Source of the DNA: Siphonodentalium dalli
Taxonomy: Eukaryota; Mollusca; Scaphopoda; Gadilida; Siphonodentaliidae
NCBI GenBank assembly: GCA_032622095.1
Contig: CP136065.1
Span: 64,905,031-64,969,030, forward strand
DNA length: 64,000 nt
Direction of reading: 5' to 3'
Position 1 is the first letter of the stretch. Each line of letters begins with the position of its first letter. Below the pieces are notes generated by a model. It worked only from the letters and a program-made list of their open reading frames with translations. It had not been told where the DNA came from and made no database searches. Shown here piece after piece: positions 33,540 to 44,420 of the stretch. The position numbers were made by a program, and so were the translations under genes.

Positions 33540-34206
33540 TTGTTGCTGTGTAGAAACGTCATAGACAGCATACACGTACAGACGGAAATGACGTCGTCAC
33601 AGACAAAACATTTGTATCGAGGTGCACGGCGGAGCGTGATGACATGTATGGTAACCGAGAGTGATCGACATGAATACATCGATGCGAATTTAGATTATGT
33701 GGTTGTTTTCTTCTGTAAAGGTGAGCAAACAAATTCCACAATTGACCAGCGGGGATCATACTTCCGTATTAAATTATAGACATGAATTAGTTATTATAGA
33801 TATAACACACAACATTGTTGCTCGAGGGGTCAGGTTACTATTTTTCAGATTTTTGCAGCTTTCGACCAGGAACCAGTCTATTCAACAAGAGACATTGAGT
33901 GCGCGCAAATAAACAGACACGCGAGAGTCCCAAAATAAAAACAGACACAGCTAGATAGCAATTTTCATTTACAAAGCAGTTATATCAACTTTGAGACGAA
34001 AATAACTGATTGAAATGTGCTTTTACTTCCATCATCTAGAAATTTAGACAGTTGTAGAATTTCGCGCGATAGACTGGTAATTGTCTTTGTTCACCGAAAA
34101 CTCGACCCTTTATGCCAAACATAAAAGTTGTCATAGACAACAAAAAAGTAAAATGTTAAAATGTTAATAAGGTTAACTGCCATTATGAACTGATAGTAAC
34201 TTGCGA

Positions 34207-34221
34207 CCCCCCCCCCCCCCC
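34207..34221. repeat. Poly-C run (15)
   Basis: Uninterrupted C15. Marks the downstream limit of recognisable LINE ORF1 sequence on the minus strand. Confidence 0.9.
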
Positions 34222-34261
34222 GATGTACTGATTGTAGAAACATCAATACACTTGCATAAAT

Positions 34262-35065
34262 GATACTATAATTATAAGACCTCCCTTTGTGCTATCCTTA
34301 ATATCTTATAATTTGTCCTCTCTTCTTCAAATGTGACCCTCAGTGGTCGAAGCTGTCCTCCTTTCGTTGTTTTTCCCAGTCGAACAATTTGTTTGATAGT
34401 CAGATACTCTCCTTCATCTAAAATTCTAAATCTATTATCTTGCATAATTCTTTGAATGATGCCTTATCGTCCTCTGGTCGCTGCTGTATTAGTAGCCTTT
34501 GGCTCTTTCATTTTGAAGATAATGAGATTTGTTGTCACATACTGTTATCAGCCTTATTTATTCGATGTGTCTTGAGTGATTCCTCTATTTTTCCTGTACC
34601 ACTTGGCCAGCTGCTTGGTCATTTCTCTGTTCCGGAGTATTCTCAGTTTCTGCTTCTCGCTTACTATCTCTTCTAATCTCTTCATTCTCCCATCAATATC
34701 CTCTTTTTCCATTTTTTCAATCTCTTCTCCAGTCCATCCATATTTTTCTCCATGCGTTCCTGCCTCTTCTTCCATTTCATTACTTTCCCAGCAATTTCTC
34801 TGATCCACAATGGCAACTTCTACGATACCAATGTATTGTTGATGTGTTATCTGAGCAGTTTGTTTGAAGGAACTGCCATACTTCTGATTTGACCTGATGG
34901 CATTCAGCATGAAACCACAGTTCACACAGTTGGAACCCAACTCCATTATCTTATTCATCTTCTGTTATTTGCTTATTACACACTCGACAGTTGATGACGT
35001 CCGCTTTTCCTTTTCCCTTTCCTCTAGTTGATACTTTATTATTTGCCATATTCAGTTTCTTATCA
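34262..35065 (-). pseudogene. LINE ORF1: PHD-like finger, coiled coil, ORF1 C-terminal domain
   Basis: The likely start is the ATG near 35051 (MANNKVSTRGKGKGKADV). Then INCRVCNKQITEDE, a TAA, and LCELWFHAECHQVKS with CHCGSEKLLG form a PHD-type C4HC3 finger. The frame at 34958-34554 carries a Lys/Glu-rich coiled coil (GEEIEKMEKEDIDGRMKRLE and EIVSEKQKLRILR). A further part, GEYLTIKQIVRLGKTTKGGQ with LRPLRVTFEEERTNYKILR (34410-34270), matches the R-L-G-K ... R-P-L-x-V-x-F block of LINE ORF1 proteins. Function in the family: RNA binding and RNP formation. At least two frameshifts and a stop. No ORF2 follows downstream. Confidence 0.65.
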
Positions 35066-35087
35066 GGGAGACAGTGCAATCACTCTC

Positions 35088-35220
35088 TGACCCTTAGTTA
35101 CAATATATGTACTGGATTGTGTTAGGGGATGCAGAGCCATCTCTATCTCACCCTTAGTTACAATATATGCACTGGATTGTCTTAGGGGATGCAGAGCAAT
35201 CACTACCTAACTGTAGAGTC
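35088..35220. repeat. Two tandem units of about 66 bp
   Basis: CCCTTAGTTACAATATATG(T/C)ACTGGATTGT and the following AGGGGATGCAGAGC occur twice, about 66 bp apart, between the two minus-strand coding remnants. Confidence 0.8.
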
Positions 35221-35284
35221 TCGACAGTTTTTCTTTTGCCTCACTACTTTGTCAGTCTGTGTGCTCTAAACTTGATCTTCACTT

Positions 35285-35785
35285 ATTTTAGGAATAGTTA
35301 TTGTATTCTATCAAGTGTACCAATTCTTTATTTAGTTTATTTATCTTATCTAGCAGATCCTTGTCCAGATTTATATTTCTGTTTTGCTGTCGTTCCAAAT
35401 TTTTAGCGTATAATATGGGCACTCGGCAAATATATGCTGCAGTGCTTTTTTACATCTAATTACTTCCCTCTTGAACACTCGGCATTCATCTATTATGTCT
35501 GCAGTGTCAAAGTATCTTCTCATGTCAATTTTCTTGTCTTTAATATCTGTTACCTCGCATGTTCCAAACCAGAAGATGACAATGGGTCTATTGTACTTTC
35601 AATCCTCTTCTTAACCTTCTTAGTTAAACCTTTAGTGTCCCATGATATTGCACCCCTCTCATAAATCACATCAATCTTGACTTTATACGTCTCTTTATTT
35701 GTTTCTCTACCCTTTTCTACAACAAGCAATACTTTCCTCTGATTCTGATATTTTTTTTGTTGGTCCCCTTTCAATTTTCTCCACC
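35285..35785 (-). pseudogene. Coding-like remnant upstream of ORF1, unknown
   Basis: Minus-strand track in three frames: KYQNQRKVLLVVEKGRETNK and DVIYERGAISWDTKGLTKKV (35774-35550); EVTDIKDKKIDMRRYFDTAD, IDECRVFKREVIRC and ALQHIFAECPYYT (35550-35400); NLDKDLLDKINKLNKELVHL to a stop at about 35288. Long Lys/Asp-rich stretches continuing across frameshifts suggest a real former protein. C-x9-C-x5-H-x4-C in the middle resembles, loosely, the cysteine/histidine tail of LINE ORF2s. It could be the 3' end of one LINE or a leader ORF of the ORF1-bearing one. Function unassigned. Confidence 0.4.
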
Positions 35786-36782
35786 TCCTCTATTTATTTT
35801 TTTTTGCAATCGGCATTTGGATCTCGAAAGTAGTACACAAGTTCACAAGTGATTTATTGTACAATTCAAACATAATTATTATTAATAACACATTAAATAT
35901 GTCTATAAATGTCACTAAACATGTATGACATAAAATATTTTGTGGATTGATATCATAATTAAATGGATTTTATACACAGAAACGATAACGAAATATTGTT
36001 CACGTCCGCTATTTTCAAACCGGAAGTTACTTGCTGCGAGCCGTACCAACGAAGAAGAATAAAACAAGCTTGAATAATGCACTTGGATTATATGCATGGT
36101 ATGTGCCCTAGCATACAAACAATCAAGTGGGTATGGTTTAACTAATAACTCAGCCTTATGTAGGCAACCAGATAACAACAAAACCTCACAAACAGGCCAA
36201 ATGCATGGTGGCTGAGTAGTAGCTAGGTAAGGGTAAGGTGTCATTTCATATTACTAAGTAGAACACATAAAACGGAGAAATTTTCAAAATACAAGTTACA
36301 AATTACGCAACTTCCTAAACATATTCCACGTATAGCAGTTGTTGCTGTGCAGAAACGTCATAGGTAGCATACACGTATCAACGGAAATGACGTCGTCACA
36401 GACAAAACCTTACATCTAAGTCAGTGATGAAGCGTCGTGACAGACATGCTCACAGAAAGGTCTCGATCCGAATAGATTCAATCTAAAGTTGGGATTTTGG
36501 ATGTACTTCTTTTCCAACAAAGAGGTATAGTACTGCACGTATAAGTAATTTTTTACTCCATATAAAATATTTCCACACAGATCTTATCCTAGCTTATTCC
36601 ATTAGAATATAAATTATAAGATGACAGGAATTGAATGATAACACAGTTATAGACTGTAGTATACACTGATGGGTATATAGGTGTTATTCAAAGTTCAAAA
36701 GAGAATGCGACGAAGCAAACGACGTATCTCTAGTGGCTGTTACTTCGGTGAATTTTGATTGTTATGTTTCAAGAAGAAGTCC
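35780..36782 (-). repeat. Repeat R, full copy (probable 5' region of the minus-strand LINE)
   Basis: About 1 kb repeated elsewhere: 36296-36782 matches 41628-42156, and 35765-36300 matches 43150-43740, with only modest divergence. Partial copies lie at 27925 and 33100-33910. Because the match at 43.15 kb runs some tens of bases into the coding-like remnant (GAGGAGGTGGAGAAA...), R appears to be the 5' part of the same element as the ORFs at 34.3-35.8 kb. Confidence 0.7.
36020..36398 (-). promoter_or_regulatory. Conserved ETS-like and CRE-like sites in repeat R
   Basis: ACCGGAAGTTACTTGC (about 36019) contains a consensus ETS core, conserved at about 43422. TGACGTCGTCA (36388-36398), a CRE-like palindrome, is conserved in copies at 33.59, 41.76 and, less perfectly, 27.96 and 43.71 kb. 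Such sites would suit an internal, TATA-less LINE promoter. The role is inferred only. Confidence 0.35.
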
Positions 36783-37083
36783 TTGAGCAAATTACGAGAC
36801 TTTCCGAGATTCGGCGAGATGCCTAGGAATGCGGAAGTATTCTCAAATTCAGCTTTGGACAATTTGATATTATATTAGGATATTTTTATTACTGACTAAT
36901 AAATTCGCTGTGTGTATTTATAATATACTTCCACCTCGCCCAAGGGAATGTGTTAAATTGACTGCATACGTGATTTGGTGAGGACATATGTCACAACTGT
37001 GTACGTGCCGTTATTTCGTTATTTCATACAAACTTCCTGTTTGGCTCTAGTAGCAGAATTTAACATTGTTTTGGACAGCATTT

Positions 37084-38487
37084 ATGCTATTCCAGCTTCT
37101 AGCTGTGTTTCCGGGTCAGGGACCAAGATACCCATGCCAACGCTGTTCAAAAGCAGTCAAAAACAAGGACATGTCAATCTCATGTGACAGCTGCAGTGGA
37201 TGGACCCATCTGAAATGATCAGAGATGACTCTATTGGAGTACGACCGCCATGCAGAGGGTGGACACGACTTCTCCCTCTGTTGCCATCGATGTACCATCA
37301 CGAATCTACCTGGAAGTTTGTGGAAAATCTCAGACTTTGAAGAGGAATGTCATGACATTAAAATTTCTTCTGACTGTTTCTCAAATAATGCTGCAAATGA
37401 CTCAAATGTTCCAAATATCAATGATTCTTATGATCATCTTAATGCTAACGATTCTTCCCTTTCAGTTCCGCCTAACAGTGAATCAATTTTTCAGATTCCA
37501 ACTGCCCTGAAAAGAAATGGGCTAAAATTTCTGCATCTAAATTGTCGGAGTCTTTTGAACAAGATTGAACAAATTAGGATTTTGGCTCGAAATTCAAAGC
37601 CTTCGGTTTTTGCGATTTCTGAAACATGGCGGGATAGTTCTGTCGACAACTCTGAAATTTCTATTGATGACTACTTATTGATGAGAAATGATAGAAATAG
37701 AAATGGCGGTGGTGTCTGTCTTTATATTCACCAGTCCCTCTCATTTAATCCTCGGCAGGATATTCAGAATCCTGAACTTGAATTTTGCTGGGTAGACATT
37801 CTGCTGCCTATATGTAAACCTATTTTGGTTGGAGTGGGCTATCGCCCTCCTGATTTTCATAAATTCTTCCCTATATTTGAAGAATATGATAATGAAAAGA
37901 AATTTCTCAGAGATGAAACAATAATTCTGGGTGATTTTAATGTTGATGTATCAGCCAAGAGATTGAACACACTTAAGCGGGGTCTTAATTCATTCAAATT
38001 AATTTCGGGTTTGACTCAGCTCATCAAATGCCATACGAGAGTAACAAGTAATTATTCTACAATAATTGACCTTATTCTAACCACTGATCAAGGTAAATAT
38101 GCTCATTCAGGAGTTCTTGACATAGGAATTAGCTACCATAAAGTAACATATGCTGTTCGTAAAAAGTTAAAACAGCAAGTTGGTAAACATAATGAAATGA
38201 GATTTAGATCTATGAAGAATTATTCTTTCGAAGCTTTTCTTGAAACTTTAAATAAGTTGGACTGGACTAATGTAATCTGCTGTGACAATGTGGAGAAGGC
38301 ATGGATGTTGTTCAGAAGTTTGTTTATTTCTGCTATTGATATTGTAGCTCCCTATGCTGAGGTAAGAGCTAAGGCCCGAACTGAGCCATGGATGGATGGA
38401 GATATTTTGCAGAATATCCGAGATAGGGATAAAGCTCTTCAAAATTTCCGTCGGACTCAAAATTGTATTTTCTATGAACCTTGTTAA
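37084..38487 (+). pseudogene. LINE ORF2 N-terminus: PHD finger and endonuclease
   Basis: YPCQRCSKAVKNKDMSISCD, SCSGWTHLK, a TGA at 37216-37218, then SEMTLLEY and LCCHRC: a C-x2-C ... C-x2-C ... H-x2-stop ... C-x2-C pattern, so the stop falls on the fifth zinc-binding cysteine codon of the PHD finger. The endonuclease follows with FLHLNCRSL, SETW (catalytic Glu, 37618-), GGGVCLYI, VGYRPP and ILGDFNVD (catalytic Asp and Asn, 37930-). The final S-D-H block reads SYH at 38131-38139, replacing the Asp partner of the catalytic His. EPC then a TAA (38485) ends this piece; the same frame resumes at once. Confidence 0.85.
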
Positions 38488-39061
38488 TTTTTGAGAAACA
38501 AGATCCAGTACCAAATAAGGAAAGTTAAAGCCACATATTTTACTAATAAATTAAAGATGAACAAAAATAATTCTAAAGCTCTATGGAAGTCTCTGAAAGA
38601 TCTTGGTGCCCCATCAAAGAAGGGCCGTGGTAGTTCAGGAAATGTATCACTTAAAATTGGGGATGATATTATTTCAGATAAGAAATTGGTCGGAAATGAA
38701 TTTAATCATTTTTTTAGTAATGTGGCTGCCGACCTTGTTGACAAATTACCTGCAGCTAAATGTAAATATGGCAGTGCGTTTATTCATCAATATTATTCTG
38801 ACAAAGGTGTAAAGCCTAATTCATTTAAGCTTAGAGTAGTAGAGGAACAAGAAGTTCTTGATATTCTGCTAGATATGGATCCATCCAAGGCTACTGGTTT
38901 GGATCTGATACCAGCAAGGTTTCTTCGAGATGGCGCTTCAGTGATTTCTTCCCCCGTGACACATATTATGAATCTGACAATACACCACGGGATCATTCCA
39001 AATTATTTGAAAGCTGCAAGAGTGGTTCCATTTATAATAAAAATGAAAAAACTTCACCTGG
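38488..39061 (+). pseudogene. LINE ORF2 linker and first RT blocks
   Basis: FLRNKIQYQIRKVKATYFTN, KLKMNKNNSKALWKSLKDLG and VGNEFNHFFSNVAADLVDKL form the linker. EEQEVLDILLDMDPSKATGL, DLIPARFLRDGA and IPNYLKAARVVPF are the first RT blocks. The frame is lost near 39040 inside the F-K-K-x-x-x-x-x-P-x-N-Y-R-P-V block, which continues in the next frame. Confidence 0.85.
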
Positions 39062-39809
39062 TAATTATAGACCGGTTTCCATCTTAAATCTGGCTTCCAA
39101 AATTCTAGAGAAAATTGTTTATAAACAAATGGAAGAATAGCTGACTCAGAATAATTTATTATATGAACATCAATCGGGGTTTAGAGCAGGTTTTTCAACT
39201 GAATCGACCCTTATCTCTCTTACCGACTCTATTAGAACGAACATGGATAAAGGATCGCTTACTGGAATGGTCATTATTGACCTCCAGAAAGCATTTGACA
39301 CTGTGAACCATACTATCCTAGTGGATAAATTAAGTGCTCTAGGCAGTGATAATAACACATTAACATGGTTCTCATCATATCTGTCAGACAGGACCCAAAT
39401 TACTGACATAAGTGGAACACATTCCAATGCTATGAATATCACGTGCGGTGTCCCTCAAGGGTAAATATTGGGACCTCTTCTGTTTTTATTGTACGTGAAT
39501 GATGCCGTTGCAGCCGTAAATTGCAAGTTACTACTGTACGCAGATGACTCAGCATTGATAGTTTCGGGAAATGATACAAAATTGATAGCATATCAGCTGA
39601 GTACTGAATTAACATCACTAAGCCACTGGCTAGTTGACAATAAATTGTCACTTCATTTAGGCAAAACAGAATCCATCTTATTTGGCTCCAAACGCAAAAT
39701 TAATAAATGTCCAGAACTTGCAATCTGCTGCAACGACATCAATATTCAGTCCGTTAAGGAGGTGAAATATCTGGGAGTCTGTCTCGATGAAAGTCTCACT
39801 GGGGAATAA
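39040..39809 (+). pseudogene. LINE reverse transcriptase core
   Basis: SPGNYRPVSILNLASKILEK, a TAG at 39138, LYEHQSGFRAGFSTESTLIS, then motif A VIIDLQKAFDTVNH (Asp codon 39279) and CGVPQG. A TAA at 39462-39464 replaces the Ser of P-Q-G-S. Motif C YADD is intact at 39537-39548. KYLGVCLDE closes the thumb region. All three catalytic aspartates are present, so the domain was lost by three stops, not by active-site change. Confidence 0.9.
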
Positions 39810-40330
39810 ATGGCCAAACAGGTGCTGAATAAAATAACGGCTCGTCTCAAATTTTTATATAGAAAGGCTGACTTTCTAAACCCTTTCACAAAGAAACTAC
39901 TTGCAAACTCATTAATTCAATGCCATCTTGATTATGCATCCTCTATTTGGTATAGCTCTTTGAGTACAACTACCAAAAAATAAACTACAATTTTTTTCAG
40001 AACAAGTTAATCCGGTTTGTTCTGAGCTTGAATATATATTCACATATAGGCTATAAGTTTACATCCATTAAATGGCTTCCAGTTGAATCCAGAGTGTCCC
40101 AAAGAAAACTGACTATCATGAAAAATATCACAGATGGGAAAGCTCCTAACTACCTAAGATATGGATTCCAATTTTCGAACACACATTGCAAATATAATCT
40201 CCGGTCTGGTATTTTTAGATTATCTGTGCCTCATGTTAGAGTATTTGGATACAATAGCTTTTTTTTTACACAGGGATCACTTTGTGGAATAATTCTTTGA
40301 AATATATTGAACCTAACTGCAATTTGGCCA
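39810..40330 (+). pseudogene. LINE ORF2 C-terminal tail
   Basis: VLNKITARLKFLYRKADFLN and CHLDYASSIWYSSLS in the RT frame, then a stop at about 39979 and a shift to LIRFVLSLNIYSHIGYKF, WLPVESRVSQRKLTIM and LRYGFQFSNTH. V-R-V-F-G-Y-N-S-F-F-F and L-W-N-N-S-L are the usual end motifs of this family. Coding ends near 40320; the remainder to about 40955 would be 3' UTR. Confidence 0.8.
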
Positions 40331-40935
40331 CTTGAACCACCTAATAAAACAGGAATTATTCTATAAAATTTTAGTACTGAGGAATCTGACTTTGTATACT
40401 ATTTAATAGTATGACCTTATGAGAACTTGTGTTGTGGCCTGGTCAGTCATGTGGTCGGTTACTATTAATGACCACAGTGGAAATAAGCGAGCTTTGGCTT
40501 GCTTTCCTGTGCGCTACTTGGTGGCAATCGATGGCATGACTTGTCAGACCGAGCTTAATCATGTGTATATTTCTCCTCTACTTCTCTATCTTTCTACCTC
40601 TATCTCTATCTTTTAATGTCTTACTTATCTCCAGTTATCTTACTAGTATATCTTAAGCAGCATGACAGTCCTGTTGAGGGAGGAGGGTGGGATGGCACGG
40701 GTTGATTATTCATATATATATAAAGGTATGAGTATATATTTAGTAGTTATTACTAAGCTAGGTTTATTCACTATCTTGTCCCTCTGCAGAACTATCAGGC
40801 AGCATTCTTGTTATATTTATATATCTATAATTTTTATATTTATACTATAAGAATGTCACACTCTGTATTGCTCTTTTGTATATATGCTTATGCTCAATTG
40901 TCTACATGTTATCCATCTATTAGCCATTAAAAAAT

Positions 40936-40950
40936 TATCTATCTATCTAT
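40936..40950. repeat. (TATC)n tract, probable LINE 3' terminus
   Basis: Short TATCTATCTATC run after CCATTAAAAAAT, directly before the start of the repeat D copy at 40951. Confidence 0.6.
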
Positions 40951-41470
40951 AATTTATGTTACCTCATATAACTTGATGAAGACTCATACAGATATATATA
41001 TACATCATCAACACAAATTATGATCACATCGGAAATTAATGAAATACAATAAAAAAAGGTGAGGAACCAAAAAGATCAAAATCTTTCTGTGGCATATATA
41101 ATATCTTTTAATCGAGCGACGAAGATTACTTATCAATTAAGGCCCTTCCACGTGCACGGCGTTTGGTGTGCGTTTTCTGTAGCAACTGCATTCGTTTTCT
41201 ACGGTTACGGCGTTTTCTGCGGTTACTCGTATGTTTCCGTTTAACTCATGGTTTCTTTGCTAAAATGATTACATGGTGAAGCGATGCACAACCACAGTCC
41301 GAAAACGGCCGTGCTTCCAGTGTCTTCGTTCTATACCGACATTGCAAAGGGCTATTTACCGAATAACTTCAGACACTGCATCGCCGGATTCAGGCTAAAT
41401 GCAGAGTTCAGTCCTCTACGCAGGACTTACCGCTGCCCGCACCTATATACACGTAATGTGAAGAAAAGTA
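40951..41470 (+). repeat. Repeat D, copy 1
   Basis: Shares with 42255-42780 the blocks AACTTGAT, ACTCATAC, ACATCATCAA, GGAAATTAAT, AATACAATAAAAA, GGTGAGGAACC, CTTTCTGT, GCATATATAAT, GCCCTTCCACGTGCACGGCG, TGCGTTTTCTG, ACATGGTGAAGCGATGCACA and CTTCCAGTGTCTTCG, in order. The second copy is longer because of a local duplication with ATATCATATTATCCAGTC. Non-coding. Confidence 0.8.
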
Positions 41471-41627
41471 ACATTTATTTGAGACTTTTGTAGGTTACAA
41501 TTCATTCTGCATTATTCTGAGAAACTGAACTGTCCATACTCATTTTTAAATTGTCTAGATCAAGCCAGAATGAATTGTAACTGACAAAACACTTCAATAA
41601 AAAATGTTAGATTTAATTTCCTATTAC

Positions 41628-42156
41628 TAAGTTGAACGCATAAAACCGAAAAAAATTCCAAATACAAGATTAGTTGCAAATTACGCAACTTCCTAATCAT
41701 ATTCCATGTAGTTGTTGCTGTGGTGAAACAACATAGACAACATACATGTACCAACGGAAATGACGTCGTCACAGACAAAACCTTACAGCGAAGTCAGCGA
41801 TGAAGCGTCGTGACAGACATGCTCACAGGAAGGTCTCGATCCGAATAGATTTATATCTAAAGTTGGGATTTTGGATGTTATTCTTTTCCAATAAAGAGGA
41901 ATAGTAATGCACGTATGAGTAATTTTTTACTCCATATAAAATTTCTCCACACTGAGTTTATCCTAGCTTATTCCATTACAACATAAATTACAAGATGACA
42001 GGAATTGAATGATAACACAGTTATAGACTGTATTGTACACTAATGGGTATATAGGTGTTATTCAAAGTTCTATAGAGAATGCGACGAAGCAAACGACGTA
42101 GCTCTAGTGGCTGTTACTTCGGTGAATTTTGATTGTTATGTTTCAAGAAGAAGTCA
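41628..42156 (-). repeat. Repeat R, distal part, second copy
   Basis: Close match to 36240-36782, including GGAAATGACGTCGTCACAGA, GCTCACAG(A/G)AAGGTCTCGATC and GAGAATGCGACGAAGCAAAC. The near identity implies a recent duplication or two insertions of a young element. Confidence 0.85.
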
Positions 42157-42254
42157 GACAGGAAGAAGATGACAGGACTTGAATGATAACACCGTTATAG
42201 ACTTTATTATACACTAATGACGTAATGGGTCTATAAATTTGTTATCATTCAATT

Positions 42255-42780
42255 TATGTTATGTTATAACTTGATCTAGACTCATACGGATTTACATTTA
42301 CATCATCAAAGTAAATGATGCTCACATTGGAAATTAATCGAATACAATAAAAAGGTGAGGAACCTAAAAAGGGATAAATGTCTTTCTGTTGCATATATAA
42401 TAATTATATCCCCGCAATCGAGCGACGAATATCATATTATCCAGTCGTATATAATATTTCCCCGCATTCGAACAACGGATATCATATTATCCAGTCTTAT
42501 ATAAAGAATGCAGGCCTGCCGGGATTAGAAATTAATGCCCTTCCACGTGCACGGCGATTGATGATGTGCGTTTTCTGCGTCAACTGCATTCATTTATGCG
42601 GCGATGGCGTTTTCTTTGCTATCCTCGTATTTTTGTTTATAATGGCCACATGGTGAAGCGATGCACAATCACAGTCCAAAACTAACCTAGACCGAAAACT
42701 GATGTGCTTCCAGTGTCTTCGTTATATATCGGCTGTTGCAAACGCCATAATTTACAGATCAACCTCGATGTAATCCCGCG
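42255..42780 (+). repeat. Repeat D, copy 2
   Basis: See repeat D copy 1. Contains an internal duplication: ATATCATATTATCCAGTC occurs at about 42430 and 42479. Confidence 0.8.
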
Positions 42781-43149
42781 TCAGCATTTTCTAGAGTTTC
42801 TGTCGCCCGAATCGCACGCCGTATGCAAACCACTCATTGCCTCCATTGCATGTGCTTGTTCTAATTCGACAAATCGCGCTGACACAGTGTGGATGGTCCC
42901 TTTATGGACTGTAGGAAATCCTGTATTTTGTAGCAATACATTGAGTTATCACACGAAGCTAATCACTTCACTACCAGAAACATCATAAACATCGGAAATA
43001 TAACGTCGTCGCAGACAACAGAGTTGCTGCAATGAGATGTTCCAGATGGATCCTAGTGATAACGGAATTAGATAGAGAGAGCAAATCATTTATTAAAGTG
43101 ACATGTGCATATAAATTGCAATTAGCAATGATTTCCTCGGATTCTAATT

Positions 43150-43740
43150 TTGTTTTGTCCAGTTTCAAATTTCTCCACCTCCTCTCTATTTTTTTTTTTT
43201 TTTGCAATTGGCATTTGGGATCTCTAAATTACAAGTTCGCAAGTGATTTATTGGACAATTCAAACATTATAATTGTTAATAAAACATCAAATATGTTCTA
43301 TATATGTCACTAAACATGTATGACATAAAATATTTTGCGGATTGACATCATAATTGTCAGATATAATGGATATTATACACGGAAACGATCACGAAATATT
43401 GCTCACGTCCGCTATTTGCAAACCGGAAGTTACTTGCTGCAAGCCGTACCAACGGAGATGAAAACCTCAAGCTTGAAGAATGGACATGGATGATATACAT
43501 GGTATGGGCCCTAGAATACAAACAGTCAAGTGGGCATGGTTTAACTAATACTCACCCTCCAGTTGATCTGATCTGGTGCTCAGCCTTAAGTAGGCAACCA
43601 GATAAAAACAAAACCTCATAAACAGGCCAACTGCATTGGAGCTGAGTATTACCTAGGTAAGGTTAAGATGCCATTTCCTAATACTAAGTAGGACACATAC
43701 ACGTATCAACGGAAATGACGTTGTCACAGACACAACCTTA
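43150..43740 (-). repeat. Repeat R, proximal part, second copy
   Basis: Matches 35765-36290: ATTTCTCCACCTCCTCT, GTCACTAAACATGTATGACA, ACCGGAAGTTACTTGCTGC and AAACAGGCCAA. It then jumps to the GGAAATGACG(T/C) block, skipping most of the distal part. It holds a 35-bp extra segment (CCTCCAGTTGATCTGATC...) absent from the first copy. Confidence 0.8.
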
Positions 43741-44320
43741 GGTGACTCTCCACAGTTTCGAATGATCAGTAGGGGTGAATTTCATGTAAAAAAGAGTCTC
43801 CCATATTGGGCCCCATGTATATAGACCATGGGCCAAGGGACGTTTGGTTATGGAATGCTAAATTTGTTCAAGGTGTCCTAAAGTTTTTATAAATATAGCC
43901 ACAGGGGGCGTGGTTTGGTGTGTAGTGGTCAACTTGGCATTGCGGGAAACAGCGGCTGTAAAATTGAAATCGTGTTTTTTCACTTGAAAATGTGACGCAT
44001 TAATATGACAAATTATCTGACACTGGCCACTGCATGAACATTCATCAGTGAATATCAACCCGAGACTGTACCCACTAGTGTTAGAACACGGTGATGTTGA
44101 TGCATTGATATTCCATGTTGGCATCAGTATTTATTACACACCTCTTGATTCTTATAAATACCAGTATCAAATACATATAGAGCTCATCTAAATAAAAAGA
44201 GTGATACGTAACCTAGTATCTGATTAATTTGCTATGCATCACAGCATTATAGTCCTATGACACGGTACTCCAATCGAATAATCAGGTTGGGCATTTCTAA
44301 CAATTTGAAAGCTGGAGGTA
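43741..44320. other. No recognised gene
   Basis: One 88-codon minus-strand frame (43858-44124) shows no domain. Confidence 0.4.
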
Positions 44321-44329
44321 CCAAATGGA

Positions 44330-44420
44330 TTGGTCTGGTTCAAGGGGGGGGGGGTGTATTATGAAAATTGTTTAACTTGAATACCAGCACCTCCCCCCCC
44401 CGGAACGGAGACTCTAGCTA
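44330..44420. repeat. Short element with poly-G/poly-C ends, copy 1
   Basis: GGTCTGGTTCA followed by a G run, and about 60 bp later a C run. The same GGTCTGGTTCA plus G11 begins a similar segment at 51608-51700. Confidence 0.5.

Larger units (their letters stand above)
33100..33910 (-). repeat. Repeat R copy interrupted by a LINE
   Basis: Flanks on both sides of the LINE insertion at 33239-33530 match repeat R: CATATTACGAAGTAAAACAC before, and TTGTTGCTGTGTAGAAACGT then GGAAATGACGTCGTCACAGA after. A more diverged part may continue to about 33910. Confidence 0.6.
37084..40955 (+). mobile_element. CR1/L2-like LINE, near full length, PHD-EN-RT, multiply interrupted
   Basis: PHD-type finger (37120-37290), APE-type endonuclease (37520-38160), linker, RT (38830-39810) and C-terminal tail (39810-40320). 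The element probably ends in the (TATC)n run at 40936-40950, a common 3' end in this group. Interruptions: TGA 37216, TAA 38485, a frameshift near 39040, TAG 39138, TAA 39462, TAA 39807, TAA near 39979 and a frameshift near 40000. Sequence between stops is long and well conserved, so it is younger than the other RT copies here. Confidence 0.85.
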
